In this document: one piece after another, positions 9,061 to 19,767 of the stretch
How the letters are laid out: each line of letters begins with the position of its first letter
Numbering within the stretch: the first letter of the stretch is position 1
Assembly: GCF_000485595.1 (NCBI RefSeq)
Contig: NW_014577349.1
Span: forward strand, 263,812 to 307,694
DNA: 43,883 nt
Reading direction: 5' to 3'
From: Priapulus caudatus
Taxonomy: Eukaryota > Priapulida > Priapulimorpha > Priapulimorphida > Priapulidae
The notes under the pieces: model-generated
What the model was told of the DNA's origin: nothing
Databases searched by the model: none
What the model saw: the letters and a program-made list of their open reading frames with translations, nothing else
Translations under genes and position numbers: made by a program

Positions 9061-11235
9061 ACTATAATACATAGATTCTTATAGAGACTATGTAGAGATA
9101 TTGATGGGAATCTGTGGGGTAGTCACTGGGTTACACATTGCAATCCGCCTAGCCGAGAGACGTAAATGGGGCTCGCAGCCCACCACCTACCCGTTAGAGC
9201 TAGCAGATTTCCGCTCGGCGTCCTTCGCGAACGACCTGCCCGATTAGCTGCGCACGAGTCTTCAAGCTTCGGCGAATGTTTAATGAGAGCTTTATTTCTG
9301 CTTGAATTAGGATGAATAATAGGTATGAACCGTGTTTCGCAGTCCACTGCATGCTCGTATCTTCGGAAAATAAGGGAGAAAGTTCGGAAGAAGAGGCATT
9401 GACGGGAAAATGAAATGAAGTGAGAGGAAGAGGAGGAGCGAGCGAAAAGTAGGAGGGCAGGAGGAGAGACATGAGTGAAAGGATAGGAAGGGATCAGCAG
9501 AACGGTGATGAAAGGTTAGAAAGAAAGAAGGATGTGAAATAGCGAAACAGGCAGAAAGAATGCCAATGGGATGAGCAAAAAGAGAAAGCTGGAAGGATTA
9601 GGAAGGCCAAAGTAAGTATGGAAGGAGAGGAATGACGGTATAAAGGATGAAAGGACAACGGGAGAAGAGACGATTGAGTTTGTGGCTCATTCAGCGTACC
9701 TCAGCCACCGCACGTGTTTGCAACGAAGCGTTTACACCCTGAAAACTCCCGAATTTCAGGACTACGTCCTTTTACTCTTTTGGCATCTGTGAAGTGAAGC
9801 CCGAACCGTCTATCAACGGACGCAAAACTCACGCACAACCATATTTCGTTGCGTCGAGCTTATCTCCCGGATGAATCTATTAACACTATAGATAGTAATT
9901 AGTTATCCCAGCGCCTTTTAGCATTAGGCGAAATTCTAACTTCTAGTGTTAAGCCTTCATCCCTATATATACCCTATAAGCATCAATACGAACCGGCAAC
10001 AACTTACGCTAGGCCGTGAATTCTATTTGGTGCACGAACAAAAACGAAACAAATAACTTTAGCTGTGGATGATTTCCCTTCCCTCCGGGCCGGTGCCATA
10101 AGCAAGAGAACTATTTAATTCCTTATTTACGGTGACGTTACACATCAGGTACACATCCGCGCATCCAGGATCGGTAAATTAATTGTCTCGTTCTACTTAC
10201 GGGACGACATTTACCGCGGGAAACCAGTTAGGTGCGGGGGGGTGGGCGTATCCCACACCACCAACGGTCGACCCTTCACAAAATTCGCCATATGCGTGCC
10301 GATTAGTTACTTTTCGGTTGGAATTCGTCCGAACAACATACATAGTTGCTAGTTATTTATTACAGGTATTCAAGCTATTTCAACGTTCACGGTGTAACAT
10401 CTTGCGGTATACGCTTTCCCCTCCGCAGCCACGTAAATCGTGAGACTCGTTACCGTAATGGTCTTTACGAGAGAAGACAAAATAGAAAAATAGTATCAAA
10501 GAACGTTTCGACGTAATTGCGACGCTTTCCGTTTCATATACCCGGAATATTCCCGAGATTATTAAATTATTCGCGCAGTGCTTTATAGATTAGCCTCAGC
10601 TGCCAACGAAGCCGCGCCGTAAACTAGTAAATGTCAGGTAGAACTTACGCACGCACAGCGAGCGACGCGCTCGAATTCCCCCGACCATCCAGTCGCGGTC
10701 GCGCCAGCGAAATTTTTTCCCACTCGAGTTCCGGACCCACCATAGATATTGTTTTGTAATATATGGCGTTCAGTGTATATTATATGCGTTTGCGGATTAT
10801 TAGTTAGTGTTCGAGGTGTCGTGTACGTGTTGGCCGGTTTAGGGATTTAGGTGGTACTTCAGTTTTAACATGTTGCTTCGGGAAGTCGACGTGAATGGTG
10901 TGCGCTGAATTTGGCTGTGCGTGCCGGAAACTCAAGTGGTAGAAAACAAATATTTCGCTGGCCCGGCAGGCTCACTCTTTTTCGTCTCTAAATAGTCCGC
11001 TCTCAGAATGAGGCGCCATAAACAACCCGGTGTGTTTTAATAGGCGCGGATGCGTTATTGGCTTTTTGTTGGCTCGTAACAGACAAATGGGAGGCAGTGC
11101 GAAGAATCCGCACAGGCCAGCAACGAGCCCGGGCAGTGACATGATATATTAACAGCTGGATTTCGTCACACTACGCTTCGCCGCTAGTACTGTCACAAAT
11201 AGCAAAATTGCTTTACGCAGCAATGGCGACGCAAT

Positions 11236-11500
11236 GGGGGTCGTTGTCGTATCAGATTACTACAGATATGCTACCGAGGTAGTTTTAGGTTGTTTAGTAT
11301 TATGTTTATATTTTTATATGAGGTATGTTTAGGAGTTAGGGTTAGGGTTTAAGCGGTTAGTTAGGTTAGGCGTTAGGGCTAGAGTTCAGGTTTAGGTTCA
11401 GGGTACACTTCTGTAGTACCAGTCGTGTACACTTGTGTGTTATACATACATGTACCTCGGGATACATATCTGTAGTACCTGTGATAATGACAAACGACCC
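11236..11500. mobile_element. Inverted-repeat element with telomere-like core (copy A)
   Basis: Ends about GGGGTCGTTGTC..ATCAG..TACTACAGATATG and its reverse complement, with TACCTCGG motifs inside. The core is a corrupted (TTAGGG)n stretch at 11335-11400. The copy B counterpart at 21797-22094 shows the structure more cleanly. Confidence 0.6.
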
Positions 11501-11654
11501 TTGCAATGGCACGTACTCACTCCACGTATGTGTAGCCGAGGCTGAACCATGCAATCGTCGTGTTGCGGTTGCCTGTCTAGTAGATCAATTAAAACGCGGA
11601 CCCATCGCGATACGTTATTGCATACATGTAAATTGTATTGTGATCTATTTCTGC

Positions 11655-12013
11655 GAACACGTGCATTTTGTGTGAGACGTGTGCGGTGTATGTGTGTACG
11701 CGCGGCAGTGGTCCGGCGTTGTGTGCCGGGCGCGTGTGGGGCTGCTGCGCGCGCGCGGTGTGGTGTGTGCGCGGGGTGGCGGTGGTGTGTGTGTGTGGCG
11801 CGCGCGGCGTGTTTGTCTGGTGTGTGACTGTTGCGGGTCGTGTGTCGTTGTGTGTGTGTGTGATGCTGTTGTGTGTTGACGCGGCAGCGCGTGGCCGTAC
11901 GTACGTGCGGCGCGCGCGTGTGATGTGATGCAGCGCGCGCGCACATCCCTCGTGTTGGTGGTGTGTGGTGGTTTGCGTGCGTGGTGTGTGTGTGTGCGTG
12001 CGTGCGGCTGTGC

Positions 12014-12045
<32 letters not shown>

Positions 12046-12060
12046 TTGTGTGCATTTGTG
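11655..12060. repeat. GT/GC-rich simple-sequence block (copy A)
   Basis: Irregular GTGTGCG-type DNA; the copy B counterpart (22255-22470) is about half as long. Open frames on both strands are low complexity. Confidence 0.75.
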
Positions 12061-13344
12061 AATCGCGAGCTATGGTAGGTGTTCAGATCCAGTTCTAGTT
12101 GAAAACACGCACTGGCCTGTCTTGTCTAGGCTGCGAGACAGGACCGAGGCATCAAGCCAAAACCACAGTATTATACCTTACAGCTAAGTAAGCCTTAATT
12201 GCAAATGCCTATTTAATGAATTCATCCCACCCAAAACTTGAATAAAAACGTACAAATTCTACATAGGTTGGTTCTTAGCTAAGAGAGCGCACAGTTTCAT
12301 GTTCGGTCTTGCAGCCATCTAACAGGATCCCAGGGAAGAATCAGGCCCGTGAACCCCAACCGCATCCGCACTTGCCGGAATCAATACTAGAAATAGCGTG
12401 AAAAAATCCACGAGCATGATGTCACTTAATTATGACCAACCAGGAACTTCTTTTGATCGAACTACGCGTTCACTGGTAGAGGAAAAGCCGGAAACAAGAT
12501 GAAGATCAGTGAAGAGTTATGACTCTCTCAAATTTAAAGTCAGCTCTGTTGTTGTTAACCACGTCACGTGGCTTGCTTGCTGTCTTTGCTGTCATTTGGT
12601 TGTTGGTAAACACTACAGGCTGTGCCTAATGTGCCACCATCGACCACGATCTCTTGTTTAAATTCTTCTCCGAGATTTACGATTAGATTTGCAATACTCG
12701 TAACAGATTCCCATTAAAGTATGCTTTATTATGACAGCAGAATGAGCAAAATATCTCTCTACCGTCTAAAGAATTAGTGTGACTGCAAGATGTTAAAAAT
12801 CACAAATTAGACATAACAGATGAATACATCGCGAAAAACCCACCCGAAACACTCTCACATCAGCGTACCTTATGTGCTTCCCCCATGGTCCCCCCCCGGC
12901 CCCCCACCGCCCCGTTTCGTCTCATATGGTTTAGTTATAGGCTAGTGCAGAGAAAAAAGGTAACATGTTATATGGAACGTGTGCACAGAAAATAGTGTGC
13001 AAGCATTAAAGCCACAACGATGAACCATCATGAAAGGCAATTGGGATCTCGCATGCTGGCACTTGCATTTGACTCTATGCTTCACGGACATATAATAACA
13101 GGCACTCGGACTGCGAATGTTGAAAACGCGTTAAAGTTGATTACGTACCGTAAATAGTAAAAGTTAAACAAAATTATGTCCACTTTTACACAAAATGTAA
13201 GTGATTCTCTGTCACTTCTTATGCCGTTAAATTGCTGCTTATACTTCCTGCTATTCGCCCCTTTTCTCTGCTTCGAGTAAAACAAATACTCATTGACTCA
13301 TACATAGCCATAGCAGGCTGAGAGGGTCTAATGTACGACGGCAC

Positions 13345-13965
13345 CATGTGGCGAACGCACAAACTCAATTTTGTCTAGCAAAACTCAATTCTGTCTCCAA
13401 AAACTCACTGGTTCGTGAACACAACTCAATCTCTGTCTCACAAAACGTCAATTTTCGTGAACACAAGAACTCAATTCTGTCAATAACTGTGCCCCACAAA
13501 AACTCAATTTTTGTGAACAACAAAAACTCAATTTCTGTGCATCCTGTCCCACAAACATCAATTTGTGACACACAAACTCATTACTGTGCAATCCTCGTCC
13601 ACAAAACTCAATTTTTCGTTAACACAAAATCAATTCTGTTCGATCCGGTTCCACAAAACTCGATTTTGTTGGCCCGAAATATGGCCACACGCATGTAAGA
13701 AGGGCCTACCATTAGGTCAGAAGATGGCTGTGGAGAAATGCTGATTCGACGGAGTCGCCACTCTGTTTCTTTAACTTGTGACCCATTTCTCCAGCCCACG
13801 TTCTGACCAATGGTAGCCCTTCTTACACATTGGGTGGCCATATTTGGGCAACAGAATTAGTTTTGTGTTCACATAAATTGAGTTTTGTGGACAGGATTGA
13901 ACAGAATGTGACGTATTTAGTGTTACACATAAATGAGTTTTGTCCAACAAAACTCATTTTTGTCA
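13345..13965. mobile_element. Foldback element with ACAAAACTCAATT sub-repeat arms (copy A)
   Basis: The left arm is a tandem array of ACAAAACTCAATTYTGT units. Then come facing copies of a segment (..CCAAATATGGCCACACGCATGTAAGAAGG.. in degenerate form) around 13670-13720 and 13800-13850, joined by a spacer holding TGGAGAAATG and its complement. The right arm has ATTGAGTTTTGT units. It directly abuts the element at 14009-14220. Confidence 0.65.
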
Positions 13966-14008
13966 AGTTTATAGGTACAAAAATGCCTGTCCTGCATGGC
14001 GCCCAGTA

Positions 14009-14220
14009 CTATGTCCCCCAGGGTACTGCCGGAACGTAACCTGGGTACGGTCCGGTATACCGGAACGTACCCTGGTACTATCTAATCTGCCGCCTACACC
14101 TACTTCCTAACCCTATACCCTAACCATAACCATATCAAATAGTTACCAGGGTACGTTCCGGTATACCGGACCGTGCCCAGGGTACGTTCCGGCAGTACCC
14201 TGGGGGACATAGACCCTATG
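14009..14220. mobile_element. Inverted-repeat element with CCCTAA-like core (CAGGGTACG family, copy A)
   Basis: Arms are built of CCAGGGTACTGCCGGAACG and GGTCCGGTATACCGGAACG motifs and their reverse complements, and the outer edge is CTATGTCCCCCAG. The core has TAACCCTATACCCTAACC. Same family as 24391-24617 and 38556-38897. Confidence 0.75.
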
Positions 14221-14555
14221 AGCCATAGCAAGCCGTGATAAATATATCAAATCGTCCAGGTTTTTTGGATTTTTAACTAGTTGAAAAACAATCTTATCGG
14301 GTAGGAATTTGAGGATATATGTAGTCCAGTCAGTACTTACTTTTCATGTAAAAAAATTGCAACAAAATTTTCGCAAACATACACCATGGAAAATTCGTGG
14401 CGTAGTCAATTTAACAGCTCAATCTTACATGTCATCACATTATGTCAAAGATAGTGAAGTTGCTCGAGCAAGCACACGCTAGCAATCAGCATCCGCTTCC
14501 CAAGACATTAATGAGGAACCTTGCTAATTGCGGTATAATGAGAGATGCAAGCAAT

Positions 14556-14595
14556 CAAGAGTCCATAATAGGAAATTTTCTATTATGGACTCTTG
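14556..14595. mobile_element. Micro-hairpin insertion H2 (copy A)
   Basis: A perfect 16-bp stem, CAAGAGTCCATAATAG / CTATTATGGACTCTTG, with an 8-nt loop; 40 bp in total. The flanks are an exact 7-bp direct repeat AAGCAAT (14549-14555 and 14596-14602). Its right arm is identical to that of H1. Confidence 0.85.
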
Positions 14596-15167
14596 AAGCA
14601 ATGCACCATATGGATATTTGTAAGAAGAGAAACAACGCTCTCGCATGAGGCTTGGGCAATAGAAGAGCAAATAATGCACGAAACCATGATAGACAACGAT
14701 GACAACACGCCCGTGATTAAACCATATGCACCATATGCATATTTGTAAGAAGAGAAACAACGCTCTCGCATGAGGCTTGGACAATAGAAGAGCAAATAAT
14801 GCACGAAACCATGATAGCCAACGATGACAACACGACTTGTGCACACTGATAGCATTATTTCTCATGTATACCTTTGCATGTCGCCAGCACTTTAATGTAA
14901 AAATTTGATGCGAGCAAGCACACGCTATCGCGTTTGTTTGAGGGCATCTTTTCTACATATGATAGTTTTCCATGAGAAAGTTTGATCGTGATTTAATTTG
15001 CAGCATCTGCAATCGCGTGATGAAATCAGCCGTTGTAACTATGACGGGAAGAATACGCAGAGAAAAATATAGTTGAAGCTTGATTGAAAATAAATGTGTC
15101 GGAAAAATTCTACTGATAACGAAACCGCCCATGCTGGACAATCTCAACAAAGCTCACCTGAACAACA

Positions 15168-15169
15168 CA

Positions 15170-15217
<48 letters not shown>

Positions 15218-15222
15218 CACAC
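15168..15222. repeat. (GCAC)n(AC)n microsatellite (copy A)
   Basis: Clean GCAC then AC units. The copy B counterpart (25620-25719) has stray single bases inserted throughout. A similar microsatellite lies at 17262-17325, with its copy B partner near 27800-27860. Confidence 0.85.
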
Positions 15223-15748
15223 ATTTCTATTTAGTAGTTGTTTCATGTTTACCTGTGAGATATTTAGGAGCAGTGTAATAGACTCTGTAGAGACAAACAA
15301 AAATAATACACAAACACAGTAGGAAATGAGACTAGCATAGTAAAACACAGTATACTCGATGACTTGTGCTGTAATCAAGTAAAAATCATTTGCATACAAA
15401 TCTTCTGTGATACTTTGAAATGATGCTATTATTTCCTTTGTTGAATCTTTGAAACATTATTTTGTTATGCATGAACTTGTTCACGTATTTCAAAAACGGT
15501 TCGTGTTCCCATTGTTGGTTCAGTTGTACGCACGAGATCGCCTTAACTCAACACCGCGTTTGAGCTTGCACTACAAAACTGCTGTTTTTCAATATAATTT
15601 AAACGATCAGCACAGTCACAAAACCTAGGTAAAATTACGTAATTATTAGTCAAACGTTTTTTAATGCAAAATGAAACGTATAATAGCAATACCGGGATAT
15701 ATTTCACACAGGAATATAACGTGGGTGCTTCACAGTATGGGATTACAT

Positions 15749-15804
15749 CAGGAGTGAATAATAATAGATTATTATTATAATAGATCTATTATTTTTCACT
15801 CCTG
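15749..15804. mobile_element. Micro-hairpin insertion H3 (copy A)
   Basis: Starts CAGGAGTGAATAATAATAGA and ends with its near-perfect complement (..TTTTTCACTCCTG), 56 bp. Flanking 7-mers are ATTACAT and ATAACAT (6 of 7 match). Confidence 0.75.
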
Positions 15805-16382
15805 ATAACATGGTGCTGTTATTTATTATCCTATTTCATAGATATTTACGTGCCATCCTTTCTAAACGCCACACTTCTACAAAGTATAGATGTTATTTAT
15901 CTCTGAGCACAAATTCCACGAGTTACAACGTGAGATCAAAAGTCCGTCCTTATAAATTGTTAAAGTAAAAAATAGACTTCGTAATACATCGCTACCGAAA
16001 TTGATTTGACTCGTTCGCATACAAAATTCCACGTATGCATCGTCCGCACACAGGTGGCACCAAGAGGGCAATCAGGCACACCGGACCGCACAGCGGGCAT
16101 TTAAATACAAGTATACACACATATAAAATGTACACATATAAAAACATGCTAAGCAGTGCAACACACATACACCAGCACTCGGCTTTTCCGAGCCTACCTT
16201 TCCCGTTTTACGGGTCACCATGAATTTACAACCAGTTACAAACTAAGCTACATCCAGGCATAACGCCTTTACTCACGGTACATGTTTTAAATCATAAATT
16301 GCATCCGTACATAGATAATCACTACACGACCATTGTCCTCAGTTATTATGGATATATATATATATATATATATATATATTAC

Positions 16383-16412
16383 CAGGAGTCTATCAATATT
16401 GATAGACTCCTG
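16383..16412. mobile_element. Micro-hairpin insertion H4 (copy A)
   Basis: A perfect 30-bp palindrome beginning CAGGAGTCTATCAAT. The flanks are an exact 7-bp direct repeat ATATTAC (16376-16382 and 16413-16419). Confidence 0.85.
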
Positions 16413-18319
16413 ATATTACCACGTACAACCCTGTTTGCATATCGGGCTAATTGAATTTGTCTTTCGACTGATCTATTCATAATTATGTACACATAACTCT
16501 ATATACGTTGTGTGCAGAGAACACTTCAAAAAATATTAGCTTTAGCCTTTCACACACATACCCTCCTCCCACCCTGAAAAGTTGCATCCGGTTACTCTAA
16601 AACATGTAATACGTTACGGCCCTTACGGGAGGACTGTGGCGTGGCGAGCATAGGACCCCGATGGTGGACCGAGCTTAGGTAGTTGGTTCTCTTTGGCTTT
16701 TCTACGCGTTCTATATTTGCGTACATACATAATTGCACCTTTGTCTCGTCATCTCCACACTTGGTATAGAGTAAGTTCGCTTGGTTTTCATGTCAAACAC
16801 TGACTCATGCCACTACTGCCGCCGTAAAAAACAACACAGAAGTTAACGTAAGTCGACTGTAGATTCTGCTATTAAATTATACACAGAAAAAAAAATACCG
16901 TCTAACAATACACGGGCTAGAAACTATATAATATAATAATTATAATATAACTATAATAATCGCTAAAAATGCCATGCAACAGAATTCAGTCCACTATCAG
17001 AACCGCATATATCTAATCAACGGCAGCGGGTATGCGTTATTTAGTGGCGCGCACACACACATGCGAATATCAGGTGTGATTTCTTGCATTTATAAGTAAA
17101 GTATAATCGATAGCGTAACGGCAAGATTTACACAATACTGCTTATCCAAACGTTTGTGATTCATTTATTATGTGAGAAAACAGAGGCCATGTTCACACAT
17201 ACAGGTAATTCTCGATGCGATGAATGAGTTTGTTTTCGACACGTAAGTAATAATATTTATGCGCGCACACACACGCACGTACGCACGCACGCACGCACGC
17301 ACACACACACCCACACACACACACAAGCACGTTATTGTAGAAAACTAGATTTAATGGCGTTACTAACGTGACGAGATCGATTTTCACACACAAGCAATAA
17401 TTGCAGACAGATACAAGTGACAAGATGCCTCTAGAGTTGAGCCTCGCGACTCTGAGTTGCGCGTTTTTGGAATACGATGCTCGGTTAATTGACACTTTAA
17501 ATTTACGCGAGCTTTTATTTTGAATAACGCAATTACCGACAAACGATGAAAATCATCATAATACTAAATAGCGACCACTGGCAGACATCAACATTGGGAG
17601 CAGTGGCGTGGTGTTGTCAGCAGTGTACGTGAAGCTTGCGTAAACGTGTAGATCGAACGCATTGTGTTGTACTTATTGTACATAAAGTGGGTGGAATAGA
17701 GAGAGCCCACACTGCACTGTGATTCTGACTACTGGTAAGTAATTTAGTACTTTGTTATGTTATTGCCGTATTTCTCCTCGATTCGTTTTCATCCTCAGAT
17801 AAAAATAACACGGATTAAAAAAACGGGTAATGAAAGTAGGAAAAATATAAAGAATAGAAATTTCACATGAAAAGCGAGCACTGAAAATCATTCGACAATA
17901 GCCGGTGCCCATAAATACATCGATTCGAAAAGACCACGAGAATGTGGACCACAAGAATGTGGCCGAATATTCTTTCCAAAAATCGTCAGAAATACCCATC
18001 TGTTAGACAGTCAGACAAACTGTCGTTAGCAGTTGTTAGCAATCACTACTTAGGTAGCGCCTCCACACCCGACGGTGGCGAAACTTTGGCGATCTTCTAG
18101 AATGCTGGAAGATTTTCTTGCAAGTGCGCTCTTGCAAGAATATGCCAAACGAACTGTGTATCAGTTGCCGTGAGAACCTGAGCGAGATAATTTAGTAATG
18201 AAAACCACCACAGGCAGCCATCACCGTGGTTGCTGCAGACATCTCAGGTGCTATAACATAATAGGCAACCTTTGTAGGCAGTAGCCGCATTGTCTTGAAA
18301 TCTGCTTCATGACAAGATG

Positions 18320-18494
18320 GACATGCTCTCCCCGATGACGACCTTAATGAAGATGGTAGATGGCGCCAGAGGCTGTGGTGCATCGCGTTGTCTCATATCC
18401 ACTCTAGGATGTACCAGACGGCTGTGCACTGCACCGTGACAACCTTAATGAAGTCGGTAGATGGCGCCAGTGGTCGTCGCATGTCGCACCGCTC
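18320..18494 (-). repeat. Decayed tandem copies of the APAF1 terminal exon end
   Basis: Downstream of the APAF1 stop, two degraded copies of the exon's last part follow with a period of about 102 bp. The motif GGCGCCA recurs at about 18362, 18463 and, inside the real exon, 18565. Each is preceded by an ACCTTAATGAAG-like or ACTTGCTGAAG-like string. The middle copy also preserves the stop region (TCTCATATCCACTCTAGG versus TCTCAGATCCGCTCCAGG). They are non-coding relics. The same array follows copy B at 28870-29046. Confidence 0.7.
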
Positions 18495-18724
18495 TCAGAT
18501 CCGCTCCAGGACGTACAGGATACCAGCGCTGTCCACTGTGACGAACTTGCTGAAGTCGGCAGAGGGCGCCACGTACTTTACGAAGCTGCCGCGCACGTGG
18601 AATGTCTGCAGCAGTTCTCCATCCTTCCGCCAGAACTTGACGCTATCGGAAGCGGACACAATGACGTTGCCGCCGGGCGATAAGTGAACGTCTGTCACCC
18701 AGCTGTTGTGCCGGGAGAGCACAT
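18495..18724 (-). CDS. APAF1: APAF1-like protein, terminal exon (intact, copy A)
   Basis: The exon encodes the end of the C-terminal WD40 propeller: SWVTDVHLSPGGNVIVSAS, a KFW strand, then SADFSKFVTVDSAGILYVL and the final ERI. The tail VTVDxxGILYxL is the diagnostic C-terminus of APAF-1, the cytochrome c-responsive apoptosome scaffold. The acceptor CCTATCCGCAG leaves an AT that completes an Asn codon with the A ending the exon at 29790, so splicing is in phase although the gap is 11 kb. Length 230 nt including TGA. A minus-strand AATAAA lies far downstream, near 17514-17519. The copy B version of this exon is frameshifted. Confidence 0.88.
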
Positions 18725-19155
18725 CTGCGGATAGGAAGGAAACCATCGTGAAGTGCCCTGACTGCAATCATATATATGTCATGCGTCAAGTCTGCATTGA
18801 GACAGCCATTAATGACCATGAAACAATGCTGAGATTCCATAATTATACAAACCCTTCTACTGAAATGTGGTATACGAAAATTAACATCAAAGAAGAAATC
18901 ATTACGTGGTGGTAAACTGATTGATGTCTACTTGCTGTTATTTCACAGCGTGAACGACTACGTGAATGACTAAATAATGTAACCAGTTCAAAACACAAAG
19001 ACACACGACAGAAATAACAGCCCACTGGAACATTGATATGCTCACATAAGGATAATATTATTTTATCAATATAAATATCATATATGTGTGTACGTGTGTG
19101 GGGTGTGTGCGTATATATATATATTGTGTGTGAGTTTACTATATATATATATAAT

Positions 19156-19378
19156 ATTGCTAAACGTGAAAATAGTGCCGTGAACGCTATACCATCGTTG
19201 CGACTACAGCCTGACCAATAACGGATGAAATAACGAGGAATCAACTTCTGCAGTTATTCACGAGTTCTGCGTGTTATCCCGCTTCTAATTGTTTTATTAA
19301 CACGCCTTGTTACGTTATTTTAGTGGGCTAATTATTAACTAATTAGGCTTCTAGCATCGTAAGTGTTTGAGAGAAGCA
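19156..19378. other. 223 bp spacer between duplication copies
   Basis: Unique sequence joining the TA-rich end of copy A to the start of copy B. It matches neither the left flank of copy A nor the right flank of copy B, so it is not explained by a simple head-to-tail duplication. No feature was recognised in it. Confidence 0.6.
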
Positions 19379-19716
19379 ATGCACGTAGACCCATTTCCGC
19401 GGTCCACAGCTAGAGGGTAGGATCGCGGCACGGTAGTTCGTTCTAGGCCTCTCGCTCCGCCATGCATTCATGTATATCGCCGGACTATGTAGACACCCTC
19501 GGGCTATGTCATGCAGCGCTCATTCATGAGTGCGTGATCGAGGAGGCATGTTTCTAGGCAGTTCTAGACATAGGTCGCGCGTTCGCCAAAAGACATCGGT
19601 GCGTTTAGATGCCTGTTGCTATGCGAGATCTGTCAATTATCGATAGGTGGCGTTGTGACGCCGGTGAAGACGACTATGCCGGTGATGGTGGTGGTCGGAG
19701 ATATTCTACATATAAT

Positions 19717-19767
19717 CAAGAATCCATGATAGAACATGTCTATAAAATTTTCTATTATGGACTCTTG
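19717..19767. mobile_element. Micro-hairpin insertion H1 (copy B)
   Basis: Arms CAAGAATCCATGATAG / CTATTATGGACTCTTG (two mismatches, both wobble-compatible), loop 19 nt, 51 bp. Exact flanking 7-bp repeat ATATAAT (19710-19716 and 19768-19774). Confidence 0.85.

Larger units (their letters stand above)
8630..19155 (+). repeat. Tandem duplication, copy A (~10.5 kb)
   Basis: The sequence from ATGCACGTAGACCC (8630) to the TA run near 19150 recurs in the same order at 19379-29700. Shared landmarks include inverted-repeat elements, microsatellites, four micro-hairpins and the terminal APAF1 exon. Differences are chiefly single-base insertions and deletions. Copy A looks noisier at about 8.6-13.5 kb, for example in its telomere-like run at 11335-11400. 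It looks cleaner at about 14-19 kb. No gene other than the APAF1 terminal exon is recognised in the unit. Confidence 0.9.

Noticed and set aside
11440-12055. Thr/His/Arg-rich frames on both strands
   Set aside because: GT/GC simple sequence in a noisy region; the copy B counterpart does not keep the frames.
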